A stretch of 64,000 nt of DNA from Hypericum androsaemum. Its lineage: Eukaryota > Streptophyta > Magnoliopsida > Malpighiales > Hypericaceae. Shown here one piece after another: positions 1-10,843 of the stretch (positions within the stretch are counted from its first letter, which is position 1; each line of letters starts with the position of its first letter). A program made the position numbers and the translations under genes. The stretch is from assembly GCA_963995505.1 (NCBI GenBank), contig OZ023187.1, positions 6,411,176 to 6,475,175 of the forward strand, written 5' to 3'. The notes beneath the pieces are model-generated. The model was not told where the DNA came from and did not search any database. It was given only the letters and a program-made list of their open reading frames with translations.

Positions 1-333
1 CGCCTATAAATAGGCCTCTCTCCCTCATTTGCACATCATTCCAGCAGCAAATGCACTCCATAAGCATTGTCGTCTTCTCCTCTCCCCCCGTTCTTCACTT
101 ACAAATAGTCTGTCCGAAAATTCTGGGTATATAAGGATTCGCCCAAAAGTTTCGAGATACATGTGCAACGTTCTTGGAAATGCCCGAACAGTCGTTGTAT
201 CTTGGAGACGATTGTCGTAGCCCGTACCGCACTGAAATATATGGGACAATCTCGTCTTACAAAAAAAGTGTCCAACACTTGTCTCGACTGCCGTAGATCC
301 TAATCAAGTACACCGAACCCTCCGAACACAATA
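1..333 (+). repeat. 5' LTR (partial) of a Ty1/copia element
   Basis: This is the right-hand part of the upstream LTR; the window edge cuts off the rest. It aligns along its whole length with 4671-5003, with scattered substitutions. It starts at a TATA-like CTATAAATAG (3-12) and ends near 330-333, where the last bases (ATA) differ from the ACA that closes the other LTR. The left target duplication lies outside the window. The differences between the two LTRs indicate an old insertion. Confidence 0.9.
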
Positions 334-362
334 ATCGTAAGACGAGATTTGTGTATTTGAAG

Positions 363-3300
363 ATGGCATCGTCAAGCACCGTAGTACTGACAACGGTACC
401 AGGAACTGTCCACGCCGAAAGGCCAGCGAAGTTCAACGGTACCGAGTTCAAGAGGTGGCAACAGAAGATGATATTATATCTGACCACGCTCAACCTAGTT
501 CGGTTCCTGAAAGAGAAAGCACCAAAGATAGCAGAAAATGAGACGGATCAACAGAAGATCAACGCTCTCGACGCGTGGAGTCACAGCGACTTCCTGTGCC
601 AGAACTACATCCTGAATGGACTAGACGATACACTCTACAACGTCTACGCGGTAACTAAGACCGCTAAAGAGCTGTAGAGTTTACTCGAGAAGAAGTACAA
701 AATGGAGGATGCCGGGTCGAAGAAATTCATCGTCGGACGATTCTTCGACTTCAAGATGGTAGACTCCAAGAAGGTCATCGACCAAGTGCAGGAGTTGCAG
801 CTGATCCTTCACGAGATCCAAGCCGAAGGGATGCAACTCAGCGAGTCCTTCCAGGACTGTCGCCAGCCGAAGAAGGACGACCAAGGAAAGGCTAACCTGG
901 CTGAAGACTCATCCGAAATGGATCTGTCAGCAGTGGTGTTTGAAACTAACCTGGTGGACAATCCGAGAGAGTGGTTCGTGGACACAGGAGCTACCCACCA
1001 TGTCTGCTCGGACAAGGAGATGTTCTCGAACTATATCCTGATCACCGACCGAAAGCTGTTCATGGGAAACTCCGCAACATCCAAGATCGTCGGTCTGGGT
1101 AAGGTGGTCCTGAAGCTGACCTCAGGAAAGGAGCTGACCCTCAAGGATGTGCTACATGTCCCAGACATCCGCAAGAACTTAGTTTCTGGCTCACTGTTAA
1201 GCAAAGCCAGTCTTAAGCTTGTATTTGAGGCTGATAAGTTTGTACTGACAAAAGCGGGTCAATTCATAGGAAAGGGTTATCTAGAAAAGGGGTTGTTTAA
1301 GATGAATGTAATAATTGTACATCGCACCTTTAACGGTAAAAATAAAGTTAACGCTTCTTCTTACTTGGCCGAGTGTTCTAATTTATGGCATGGTAGATTA
1401 GGACACGTAAATTTAAACTCGCTAAGAAAATTAGTAAGTTTAAATTTATTACCGAATCTAGAGTTCAACCCATCTGATAAATGTGAAGTATGTGTGGAGA
1501 CTAAAATGACCAAAGCACCTTTCCATTCGGTGGAAAGAAATACTACGCCTTTAGAGTTAATTCATACGGACACTTGCGATATGAAACACGTACAAACTAA
1601 AGGCGGGAAGAAATACTTCATCACATTTATCGATGACTTCACGAGATATTGTTACGTATATCTCCTAAAGGGCAAAGACGAAGCTCTTGATGCCTTTAAG
1701 AGATATAAGAATGAGGTTGAAAATTAACTCAGCGTGAAAATCAAAATGATCCGAAGTGATCGAGGGGGAGAATATGTACCTCTGTTTGATGAACTCTGTC
1801 AAGAACATGCATTATTCATCAGACGACTGCTCCATACTTACCTCATTCGAATGGCATAGCTGAACGCAAAAATCAAAGTCTTAAGGAGATGATGAACGGA
1901 CGAAGGTAACCAAATCTTTTGGTCCAGATTATATAACCTATGCATTAGAAGATGAACCCAGGATAATCCAAGAGGCATTGTCCAGTCCAGATGCTCCTCT
2001 CTGGAAGGAAGCTATCAATAGTGAGATAGAATTTATTATGCAAAACCACACGTGGGAAATCGTGGATCTCCTACCGGGCTGCAAACCTTTGGGATGCAGG
2101 TAGATCCTAAAAAGGAAATACAAAGCTGATGGATCAATCGACAAGTACAAAGCTCGATTGGTAGCTAAGGGGTTCAAACAGAAGGAGAAACATGATTTCT
2201 TTGACACGTATTCACCGGTCACAAGAATCACATCAATTAGAGTACTCATAGCTGTTGCGGCACTCTATAACCTCGAGATCCACCAAATAGACGTAAAAAT
2301 AGCTTTCCTAAATGGAGAACTGGAAGAGGAGATATACATGGAGCAACCTGAAGGGTTTGTGGCTCCCGGCCAAGAGCATAAAGTGTGTCGGCTAGTCAAG
2401 TCACTATACGGGCTAAAACAAGCGCCGAAACAGTGGCACGAGAAATTTGACAGGACAATGCTGTCGAATGGATTTAAGATCAATGAGTGCGATAAATGTG
2501 TTTACATTAAGGACACACCTGAAGCTTACGTAATTGTATGTCTCTACGTAGATGACTTACTAATTATGGGAAGCAATAAAGAGATTATTGTAAAAATTAA
2601 GAACATGTTAAAGGACCACTTTGACATGAAAGATATGGGTCTGGCAGACATCATACTAGGAATAAAAATCTCTAGGAAAGCTGACAAAATTATCTTGACG
2701 CAATCTCACTACGTGGAAAGCGTGCTCAAGAAATTTGAAGCTTTTGACAAACCTCTGGTTAAGACTCCAGTAGATTTGAATCTATACTTAGCCAAGAATC
2801 GAAGGAACCCAGTATCTCAACTGAGGTATGTGCAAATTATCGGGAGCTTAATGTATTTAACAAACCGCACACGTCCCGATATTGCGTACTTAGTTAGTAA
2901 GCTTAGTAGATTCACAAGTAATCCGGGGAAGGATCACTGGCTAGCTCTGGAAAGGGTTTTACGGTATTTAAAATATACCATAAACCATGGCATACATTAT
3001 GCTAAATATCCAGCTATATTAGAAGGATACAGTGATGCAAACTGGATATCAGACACTAAGGACTCCAAATCCACGAGTGGATACGTATTCACCATAGGAG
3101 GAGGAGCTGTGTCTTGGAAGTCCTCTAAACAAACATGCATAGCTCGATCCACCATGGAGTCAGAGTTTATAGCACTAGAAAAAGCTGGGAAAGAAGCTGA
3201 ATGGCTCAGAAACTTCCTAGAGGATATTCCGTGCTGGAGCAAACTGGTGCCTCCCGTATTGATACATTGTGATAGCATGTCTGCAATCAGGAGAGCACAA

Positions 3301-3491
3301 AGTACAATGTACAATGGAAAGTCTCGACATATCCGTCGGAGACACAATACTGTTAGACAGTCTCTAGTGGGGTGATCACCATTAATTACGTAAAGTCCAA
3401 GGACAACTTTGCTGATCCTTTTACGAAAGGAATCAATAGAGATCAAATGTACAACGCAGTAAGAGGAATGGGATTAAAATCCACATACTAA
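363..3491 (+). pseudogene. Broken copia gag-pol polyprotein
   Basis: The frame opens at ATG 363 with a copia gag. A TAG at 675-677 stands where the family has a tryptophan codon. Around 855 a deletion removes the end of gag and nearly all of the CCHC zinc knuckle. The protease motif DTGATHH is at 981 onward, followed by the GAG-preintegrase HGRLGH-type region and the start of the integrase core. Further damage is a TAA at 1725-1727, a frameshift near 1820, a deletion of the later integrase near 1900 and a TAG at 2101-2103. Reverse transcriptase reads from about 1910 with YVDD at 2545-2556. RNase H reads to about 3370, then shifts frame and finishes at TAA 3489-3491. Reverse transcriptase and most of RNase H are otherwise open, but no full polyprotein can be made. 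Confidence 0.93.
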
Positions 3492-4023
3492 AGAACGTCC
3501 ATAGCGGTAACTCAACCATGATGAGTGGAGATCCCACAAACTTGATTCAATGAGACAACTAAGTTATAGAGGGTTTAGTTAATCACCTGGAACCTATCTC
3601 ATTCTCAGAAGCTTCCCAGGTGTTAACCTGCAGAGGTGTGGTAAGGTTAAGCATTACACTTTTAATAATTCCTATACCTTGATAAAGGTGGAGTATGGCA
3701 GGATACCCCTGATAGAAGATCGCCTATGTAAGTATGAAGTGAGGCCTCTTCAAATGGGAAAAATACTTATGAATCCAAGATACGATCCATGGCCGAAACG
3801 GACACAACGTGAGAACCCAATTATACTAGGGTTATTATTGTGTAAATATTTTTGTCTTGGTTTACGCCAAAAGCTGACGGTTTAAGACATCACGTTCACC
3901 GAGCAGCGAGTAAATTCGATAACATATTACTAGAGAAGGTTCAAAGCCACAAGCTACCTGTCTCGATGCAATAATAACAAGTCAGAACTTTCGATTAGAG
4001 TCTGCATGCATTAATCATCATTC

Positions 4024-4034
4024 ATGTGGGGGAT
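4024..4034 (+). other. Polypurine tract of the copia element
   Basis: A short purine-rich stretch with five consecutive G lies directly before the TGTTGG start of the 3' LTR. This is the standard plus-strand priming position. Confidence 0.7.
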
Positions 4035-4237
4035 TGTTGGAAAAGCTTGAATGAAAATTTAATGCAAAGCCCAACGTGGAAGGCCCAAAAGGGAAAAGAA
4101 AAGTGCAATCCCACGTAGGAAAGTGGCACCAACATTTCCTAGTTTATAAGGAAAAACTCCTTGTTGACTAGAAAATGAGTTGACCAAATGGAAGGATAGT
4201 CAACTCGGACTGCGGCAAAGATGGTGCATAGCACCAT

Positions 4238-4294
<57 letters not shown>

Positions 4295-5003
4295 TGCGTG
4301 TGCGTGTGCGTGTGCGCATGGCACATTGGACGCAGGTCGCAATGGGTGCTTTGTGGCGCACTTGGCACTTCGCACGTGCGCATCGTCGCGAGGAGCTTGA
4401 GGAGCCTTAAGTATTTTGCCCGAGTCCGGAGAGAGCTGCGTAGCTACCGAAGTGACGAGGGGCTGCGAGCGCCTTCTAGGATGGCCACCGAAAAGGCACG
4501 AAGGGCTGAAATATCCCAGCAATCCATGAAGGGATGCGAAGAGGCTAGAGCAATCTGCCTAGCAAAGGGACATCTCCGAAGGGCCACGAGCAATCTGGCT
4601 GCCTACCTGAGTCGCATCTCTTCGGAAGTGCCTCATGCCTCTTCGGAGTGCCTGCCTGTCACTCTTTCAGCACCTATAAATAGGCCTCTCCCCCTCATTT
4701 GCACATCATCCCAGCAGTAAATGCACTCCATAAGCATTGTTGTCTTCTCCTCTCCCCACGTTCTTCACTTACAAATAGTCCGTCTGAAAGTTCTGGGTAT
4801 ATAAGGGTTCGCCCGAAAGTTTTGAGATACGTGTGCAACGTTCTTGGAAATACCCGACCAGTCGTTGTATCTTGGAGACGATTGCCGTAGCCCGTACCGC
4901 ACTGAAATATACGGAGCAATCTCGTCTTATGGAGAAAGTGTCCAACACTTTCCTCGACTGCCGTAGATCCTAATCAAGTACACCGAACCCTCCGAACACA
5001 ACA
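4035..5003 (+). repeat. 3' LTR of the Ty1/copia element (969 bp)
   Basis: It begins TGTTGG and ends ACAACA, so the ends form the short inverted repeat typical of LTRs. Bases 4671-5003 match the partial LTR at 1-333. A TATA-like box lies at 4674-4683. The U3 part carries a perfect hexamer array at 4240-4293 followed by a GTGCGT-type array to 4317. The right flank starts GTTTT, but the target duplication cannot be tested because the left flank is outside the window. Confidence 0.92.
4240..4317 (+). repeat. GAGCAC hexamer microsatellite plus GTGCGT array in the LTR
   Basis: Nine perfect tandem copies of GAGCAC (4240-4293) are followed by three copies of GTGCGT and one GTGCGC (4294-4317). The array is in the U3 part of the 3' LTR, upstream of its TATA-like box. 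Any open frames across it are products of the repeat and not genes. Confidence 0.95.
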
Positions 5004-5509
5004 GTTTTATTGAACCCTCATTCTTACAACATATCAAATATATTGATATTTGGTATAGTTTGACTATTGTAAAATTACTCGGAACACTTTTGATGTAGGC
5101 CACCAAGATTTGAATTTGATGATTTCGCATAACATTAGGAAATTGTCCCTTTATTCACTCCCAAAATTTTATTTGTTACAGCTTAATTTTAATTGCTAGA
5201 GTAATTTTTGTATAGTTGTTTTAGATGGCTACTGCAGACTCAAAGATTCGGATCTTATTTCCAAGTTTCATCTTTACAAAAGTAATTTCCTATAAACTCG
5301 TAAGCTACCCTGCAGTAAAGGAAGAAATCGCCCCAGCTTTTTTATCTTTTTTTTAAATAGATGTGTATTAGAATAGGTGAGAATTAATCCCTATTTACAA
5401 AAGTGCCCGAATATATATGCTTTACACAAGTACAACATCTAGACTAGGTAGAGTTATCAATTATTCTTTCTGAATTATAGCTTTATTGTAACTGCCACCG
5501 TCATTATAG
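5004..5509. other. AT-rich spacer between two LTR elements
   Basis: About 500 bases of unique-looking AT-rich sequence without a supported gene. It may be part of the first intron of the CCD4-like gene whose last exon starts at 9651 (inference). Confidence 0.5.
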
Positions 5510-6311
5510 TGTTGCAATAAATTGTGGTAGAACGTCAGAAACGATCTTAAGAACGGGTCCGGAGTGGTCGTCCCAAGAGTGATTCGAACAAAAGAGAGAA
5601 ATAGAAGAAATATGGGAAAAGAGAAGAGAAGATAAAGATGAGAATAGATAGAAGAGAAAAGAATTGGTAGAAGAGCAAGAACTTTATTGAACATATGGGG
5701 GAGAAGGGGAAGGGAAAAACATAAAGATAAAAGCTAGAGGCTGCATAAGATAAAAGCTATGAAGCTAAAGATTTGATGTGTTGTTTTGTGGGTGTCCTTC
5801 ATGCCTGTACCTAGCTCTCTTTATATAGAATAAGCTCGCCCCAGCCCCATAGAAAAACCCTGGGCCGTTTTCAACTAAGAAAACTTAACATAGCCTCGGC
5901 CTAATAAGGAAAACTTAAACTGTCCAAAACTTCCAACCTATATTTGACCATTTTCTCTGCTGAATTTGGAAAAGTCATAAACAACAAAGTTATAGATCTC
6001 TGTCTTCTCCTTCTGTGACTTTTAGAATCGTATCAATACAATACTTGAGGAGAAAGCTACGGCATTTTTACCAAAATAGGTTCAGCAGATCCGTGGCCTA
6101 ATAAGGAAAAAATCTACTTTCGAAACTTCCGACCCAAGTCCGACCTCCTTCTGTGCCGAATTTGGAGAAGTCACAAACTAGAAAATTCTATCTGTGTTTT
6201 ATCTTTTTGTAGCTTTTAGAATCACATCAATTGGATATACGAGTAGGAAGATACGTCTATTTTACTGAGACATAGTCAAACAAATCTGAGAATTAATTTT
6301 CCGCTCCAACA
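5510..6311 (-). repeat. 3' LTR of the minus-strand non-autonomous element
   Basis: It aligns with 8420-9234 over its whole length with few differences; the main one is a short insertion in the other copy near 8668. Its ends are TGTTG and CAACA. The left neighbour TATAG is the target duplication. Confidence 0.92.
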
Positions 6312-6486
6312 ATGCCCCCCACACGTCAATGTTTTGACGCTAGGAAAAGTGTTGACGTGTATCCGTCCTTGAACACGCGGAAAATTAACTCCACTTAAAA
6401 AATAACCGGCTAAGGCAAGACCGTAAATATATGGAGAATGTACCATCAAACCGGTCGAGACCTAGCCGTTGTAGGCATGCAGTTGA

Positions 6487-7878
6487 TCACTCATCTCGAG
6501 ATATCCGTGTGCTCACGGCTTTCTCGCAAAAACTGGATTTAGGCCTACATGGTTGAGTGGGAGCTCTATGTCCTTCATCAAAATGACCATACAATTGTTG
6601 TTGAAGGTCTCTAAGTTTTTTCTTTTGCTTTTGAATTTTTTGCTCCAACCTTCTTCGTTGAGTCTTCGTGAGAGTCGGTCGATAAGACTCCGGACACTTG
6701 CCCCCCGAGTGTGGGTTTGGCTTTTTTGGCATCTCCTTTCGCACTGGCTTCGTGTGATAACTTGGAGACCTTATAGGTGAATCACTCTTTGTAGGTCGTG
6801 TCTCACATGGTTGTTTCTTAGACCGCAAAAGTTCTTCCTTAGGCATCCAAACTTTGAAGGGTTTCTTTCTCTGGAGAACTCCTTGCTCGGTCGCCAATCG
6901 AGTGACCACGTCTCTCTTAACCCACGCGTACTCAGGCACCCTTTTTTTGTTGCTGGCCGATTTTGGCCATGTGACTTGAGGACATTCTCTGTAATTTGAA
7001 ACCTTTGATGGCCGAGGTTGAGCTGGCCTATTAGGTTATTGCTTCACCGTACTCTTGCTTGGTTGAGGAGGAGTTGAACACTTGACTTTATCATCCTTCA
7101 CCTTCTTTGGCATGAGCACGTCTTGCCTTTTGGCCGGGATAATTTCGGCCGATGTAGGAGCTTCGACTACAATGTTGCAGCGCTCTTCATGTCCCCCGGG
7201 TGAGATTGAATTCTGACTGTAGACTTGGCCCCCTGTGTCTTTCCGTTGAGTTGGGACAAAATTGGGCAAGCGAAGGTGGCTCACTACTCGTGGACCAAAG
7301 TGTGACCAGGATCTCCGTAATAGGTGATTCGGCGGAGGCCCTAAAATTTCCTTTGCTGGTAAAGGCCCAAAGATTCTCTTAGCCGGCGGAGGCCCTAGAA
7401 TGCCTTTTGTATTTGATACAGCACTTAGGATTGTCTCAGTTGCCAATGAGACTTGTGTCAGGCATGGCTCTTCCTTTTCCTCAAATGTGGGCCTTGTAGG
7501 CTCGATGGCCATGGTGTCGGCCAACTGTGGACTAGTTGTTTGATAGACCTCTTCAATAAGGAAAAAAGAAGAACGTGTATACCCAGCCGATTCATGTACA
7601 ACTGCATCAATACTTGTCTCAGAATTGTGAGATTCAAAAACTATTTGGTCTTCAACTTCGCATACGCCACTTGATACTTCCTCAGTTGTTGATGTAGTTC
7701 TTGAATTCTCATTCTTGAAGGGCTTGTATCTTATTGCTCGAAGTTCAGCTCTTAAATCCTCATTACGTTTCATATATTCCTCCAAAAATTTTCTAAATTG
7801 CATGCAGAATGCTAGGTGTTCAACACGTTCTCTCTCATAATTATCATTGCTCCCCATAAATCCCTCATAACTGATCAT
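6487..7878 (-). pseudogene. Internal gag-like ORF with one stop codon
   Basis: Read on the minus strand from ATG at 7878, one frame runs 464 codons to 6487 and is interrupted only by a TAA at 7036-7038. The first part (280 residues) has a charged, coiled-coil-prone start rich in Glu and Arg and a Pro/Gly repeat of the form GPPPAK. The second part ends with a basic segment, LTKTQRRRLEQKIQKQKKK, followed by a Gln-rich helix. Nearly the same basic motif occurs at about 52210-52260 in the other LTR element, so this is probably a gag-related protein kept by a family of non-autonomous elements. I see no zinc knuckle and no enzyme motif. The function is not established. Confidence 0.7.
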
Positions 7879-8419
7879 GATTTGAAAAGATAAACCAAAA
7901 ATTCGTAATCAGCCTACAGAATGACCAATCTTTGGTATTTTGGTTGTATCTTTTCCGTCCAAACTCCGATTAAAGCGATTTTGATGTCTTTGGAAAGATA
8001 ATAGATAGATCTTCAATGTTTCCTGAAATAGCTGTCTCCTAATTCGGCCGCAAAAAAGACAAAACGCCTTCCAAAGCCGACTAAACTTTTCAATCATACA
8101 GATCGATCGATCTTTAATGTTTTGGTCTTATCTTTCTGGTATGAACTCCGATTTTGGCGTTCTTAGTATTTACAGAAAGAGAAAACAATGATCTTCAATT
8201 TTGGTGAAGAAAGCTTCTTCAGATTCGGCTCCAAAAAGGGCCGGAACACCCTCCCAAGTCGAGTGACCTTGCTAGACGTCCTCTTTCAGCACAACTTTTG
8301 ACCGGTTTCGTCCCTTTTGAGGAAGGACTCAAAACTGTATGTAAAAACTCATGTGTTGGGATGCAACAATCACTCTTCTTAGATGCCCTCCTTAGTCTCA
8401 CCGAGCGTGCCAAAAATAA

Positions 8420-9234
8420 TGTTGCAATAAATTGTGGTAGATCGTCAGAAACGATCTTAAGAACGGGTCCGGAGAGGTCGTCCCAAGAGTGATTCGAACG
8501 AAAGAGAGAAATAGAAGAAATATGGGAAAAGAGAAGAGAAGATAAAGATGAGAATAGATAGAAGAGAAAAGAATTGGTAGAAGAGCAAGAACTTTATTGA
8601 ACATATGGGGGAGAAGGGGAAGGGAAAAACATAAAGATAAAAACTATAGGCTACATAAGATAAAAGCTACGATAAAAGCTATGAAGTTAAAGATTTAATG
8701 TATTGTTTTGTGGGTATCCTTCATGCCTGTACCTAGCTCTCCTTATATAGAATAAGCTCGCCCCAGCCCCATAGAAAAACCCTAGGCCGTTTTCAACTAA
8801 GAAAACTTAACATAGCCTCGGCCTAATAAGAAAAACTTAAACTATCTGAAACTTCCAACCATATTTGACCATTTTCTATGCTGAATTTGGAAAAGTCATA
8901 AACAACAAAGTTATAGATCTCTGTCTTCTCCTTCTGCAACTTTTAGAATCGTATCAATCCAATACTTGAGGAGAAAGTTACGGTATTTTTACCAAAATAG
9001 GTTCAGCAGATCCGCGGCCTAATAAGGAAAAAACCTACTTCCAAAACTTCTGACCTAAGTCCGACCTCCTTCTGCGCCGAATTTGGAGAAGTCACAAACT
9101 AGAAAGTTCTAGATCTGTATTTTATCTTTTTGTAGCTTTTAGAATCGCATTAATTGGATATACGAGTAGAAAAATACGTCTATTTTACTGAGACATAGTC
9201 AAACAAATCCGAGAATTAATTTTCCGCTCCAACA
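8420..9234 (-). repeat. 5' LTR of the minus-strand non-autonomous element
   Basis: Partner of 5510-6311. The sequence just inside it (8405-8419) is the complement of TTTTTGGCACGC, the same primer-site-like sequence that follows the 5' LTR of the element at 49036. The right neighbour TATAG (9235-9239) is the target duplication. Confidence 0.92.
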
Positions 9235-9650
9235 TATAGATAACGATTATAGAATCCTTGTCATTTAAGTACTACCCTTGCATAAAATGATGATTGTTAT
9301 AAAGTGTATCTGAACTAAGTAATTGACTTGTATAAATTAGATATTGAAATACTAAAAAAATGAGAGTAGAGAGAAAATTAGTAAAAAAAAGAGAGTGGCA
9401 ACTTCATATTAATGAACAACTGTATATCAAATGACAATGACATAACTTGTATTTATATGTTACATAAAATAACTAAATTATAATCCACTTTATAGAGATA
9501 ATGGGGAAAGAAAATAGAGTAATGGATGAAAAATGTGATTGAAAAAATACCACCAAGGTGGGACCGAGTCCGAGTTAATTGCTAGAAGGGACCTTTCTTT
9601 CTTTTTCACCCAAAATGTGATTCTTCCAACAAATAACTTTAATTGTGCAG
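9235..9650. other. Probable intron end upstream of the CCD4-like exon
   Basis: An AT-rich stretch without coding signal between the LTR element and the CCD4-like exon. It ends in a good 3' splice site, AATTGTGCAG at 9641-9650. Similarity to CCD4 proteins starts exactly after this AG. Confidence 0.6.
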
Positions 9651-10843
9651 GTTTTCCAATGTTTCCAAATATGCTTACCGGGCTTCACCGCATCAAAGAC
9701 GTCCTCAGATTCTTAGTCGTCATATGGAGAATCATTTCTGGCCAAATCAACCTCATGAAAGGGTTTGGAATAGCTAACACCAACATAGCTTTCTTCTCAA
9801 ACAAGTTACTAGCACTTGGTGAGTCTGATCTCCCCTACATTGTCCAATTGACACAACAAGGTGACATCAAGACAATAGGTCGATGGGAATTCAGCGACAC
9901 GCTATTCGCGAACATGACCGCCCACCCGAGGGTCGACACTGACACCGGTGAGGCCTTCGCCTACCGGTACAGCCCGTTCTACCCTTACATCACCTACTTC
10001 CGGTTCAATGCCAACGGCGCGAAGCAATGCGACGTCCCTTTCTTGTCCGTCAAGGAACCTTGCTTCATCCACGACTTCGCCATCACCAGCCGGTTCGCGG
10101 TCTTCCCCGACACCAACATGGTCGTGAAGCCGTTGAAGATGGTGCTCGGTAGAGGCATGCCTATCGTGTTCGAACCCGACAAGGTGCCTAGAATCGGTGT
10201 CATCCCCAAGTACGCTACTAGTGACACTTGCATGAAGTGGTTCCAAGTCCCGGGATTCAACGCCATGCATGTAATAAACGCATGGGACCAAGGGGAAGAC
10301 GAGATTGCCCTAATTGCTCCCAACATATTAAACATAGAGAACATCTTCCAAAGCATAGAAAAGGTCCACCTCTCGTTGGAGAAGTTGGTGATCAATTTAT
10401 CAACGGGACATGTCACAAGGACCCGCAACTTCTCGAAGAGGAGCTTGGAGTTCGGCTCCATTAATCCGAACTACTACGGGAAGAAGAATCGCTACGTCTA
10501 CATTGGGATAGGGGAAGTCATCCCAAAAATGTTGGGAGCCATGAAGATTGATTTGGAAAAGGGGTGCGAAGTCTCGAGACGAATGTACGGGCCACGTTGT
10601 TTCGGCGGGGAGCCATTGTTTATCCCTAGAGAAGTCATTAATAGTGATAATGATGATGATTTGGTTGTTGATGAAGATGATGGGGTTTTGGTGACTTACT
10701 TGCACAATGAGGACAGTGGGGAATCGAGTTTCTTGGTTATGGATGCCAAGTCTTTTGAGCTACAAGATGTTGCGATTATTAGGCTACCTCGACGTGTTCC
10801 ATATGGTTTTCATGGTACATTTGTGAGTGACAAGAATCTGTGA
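9651..10843 (+). CDS. CCD4-like: Carotenoid cleavage dioxygenase 4-like, last exon only (5' part missing from the window)
   Basis: The exon encodes about 397 residues of a carotenoid cleavage dioxygenase (RPE65/NCED superfamily), closest by eye to CCD4. These are plastid non-heme iron enzymes that cleave carotenoids oxidatively. All four iron-binding histidines of the family are visible, in the contexts MTAHP, FIHDFAIT, NAMHVINAWD and YGFHG. Other family blocks include ALGESDLPY, PRIGVIPKYA, VLVTYLHNE and LPRRVPYGFHG. The stop is TGA at 10841-10843. The similarity begins after an AG acceptor with the first glycine codon split 1/2. The first 200 or so residues, including the transit peptide, are not found between 1 and 9650, so the upstream exon either lies left of the window or is lost. 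The open frame continues 37 codons upstream without resemblance to the family. There is no internal stop, so a functional gene with a large first intron is possible. Confidence 0.8.

Larger units (their letters stand above)
334..4034 (+). mobile_element. Internal region of a decayed Ty1/copia retrotransposon
   Basis: The region between the two LTRs holds gag-pol in the copia order (gag, protease, integrase, reverse transcriptase, RNase H), followed by about 540 bases of untranslated sequence. A purine-rich tract with a run of G (about 4024-4034) sits directly before the 3' LTR and is the expected polypurine tract. The usual plant copia primer site complementary to initiator tRNA-Met is not seen after the 5' LTR; see the finding on 337-349. 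Multiple stops, deletions and frameshifts make the copy non-autonomous. Confidence 0.92.
5510..9234 (-). mobile_element. Non-autonomous LTR retrotransposon (LARD-like), TATAG target duplication
   Basis: Two similar LTRs (5510-6311, 802 bp; 8420-9234, 815 bp) flank a 2.1-kb interior. The 5-bp sequence TATAG is directly repeated at 5505-5509 and 9235-9239, which fixes both ends. The element reads on the minus strand: a C-rich tract at 6312-6324 is the complement of a polypurine tract beside the 3' LTR, and the primer-site-like sequence (minus-strand TTTTTGGCACGC) lies beside the 5' LTR at about 8405-8419. No protease, integrase or reverse transcriptase is seen. The interior has one long ORF of the same type as in the element at 49036-54722, so it probably depends on an autonomous relative. 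Confidence 0.9.

Noticed and set aside
4139..4720. Open frames with Ala-Arg, Leu-Val or His-Glu dipeptide runs
   Set aside because: Products of the GAGCAC hexamer array inside the copia LTR.
1..5003. Considered an integrated pararetrovirus or other viral copy
   Set aside because: Domain order (integrase before reverse transcriptase), LTRs and polypurine tract show a Ty1/copia retrotransposon. No viral movement or coat protein is seen anywhere in the window.
9902..10461. Minus-strand frames of 129 and 155 codons
   Set aside because: Antisense shadows of the GC-rich CCD4-like exon.
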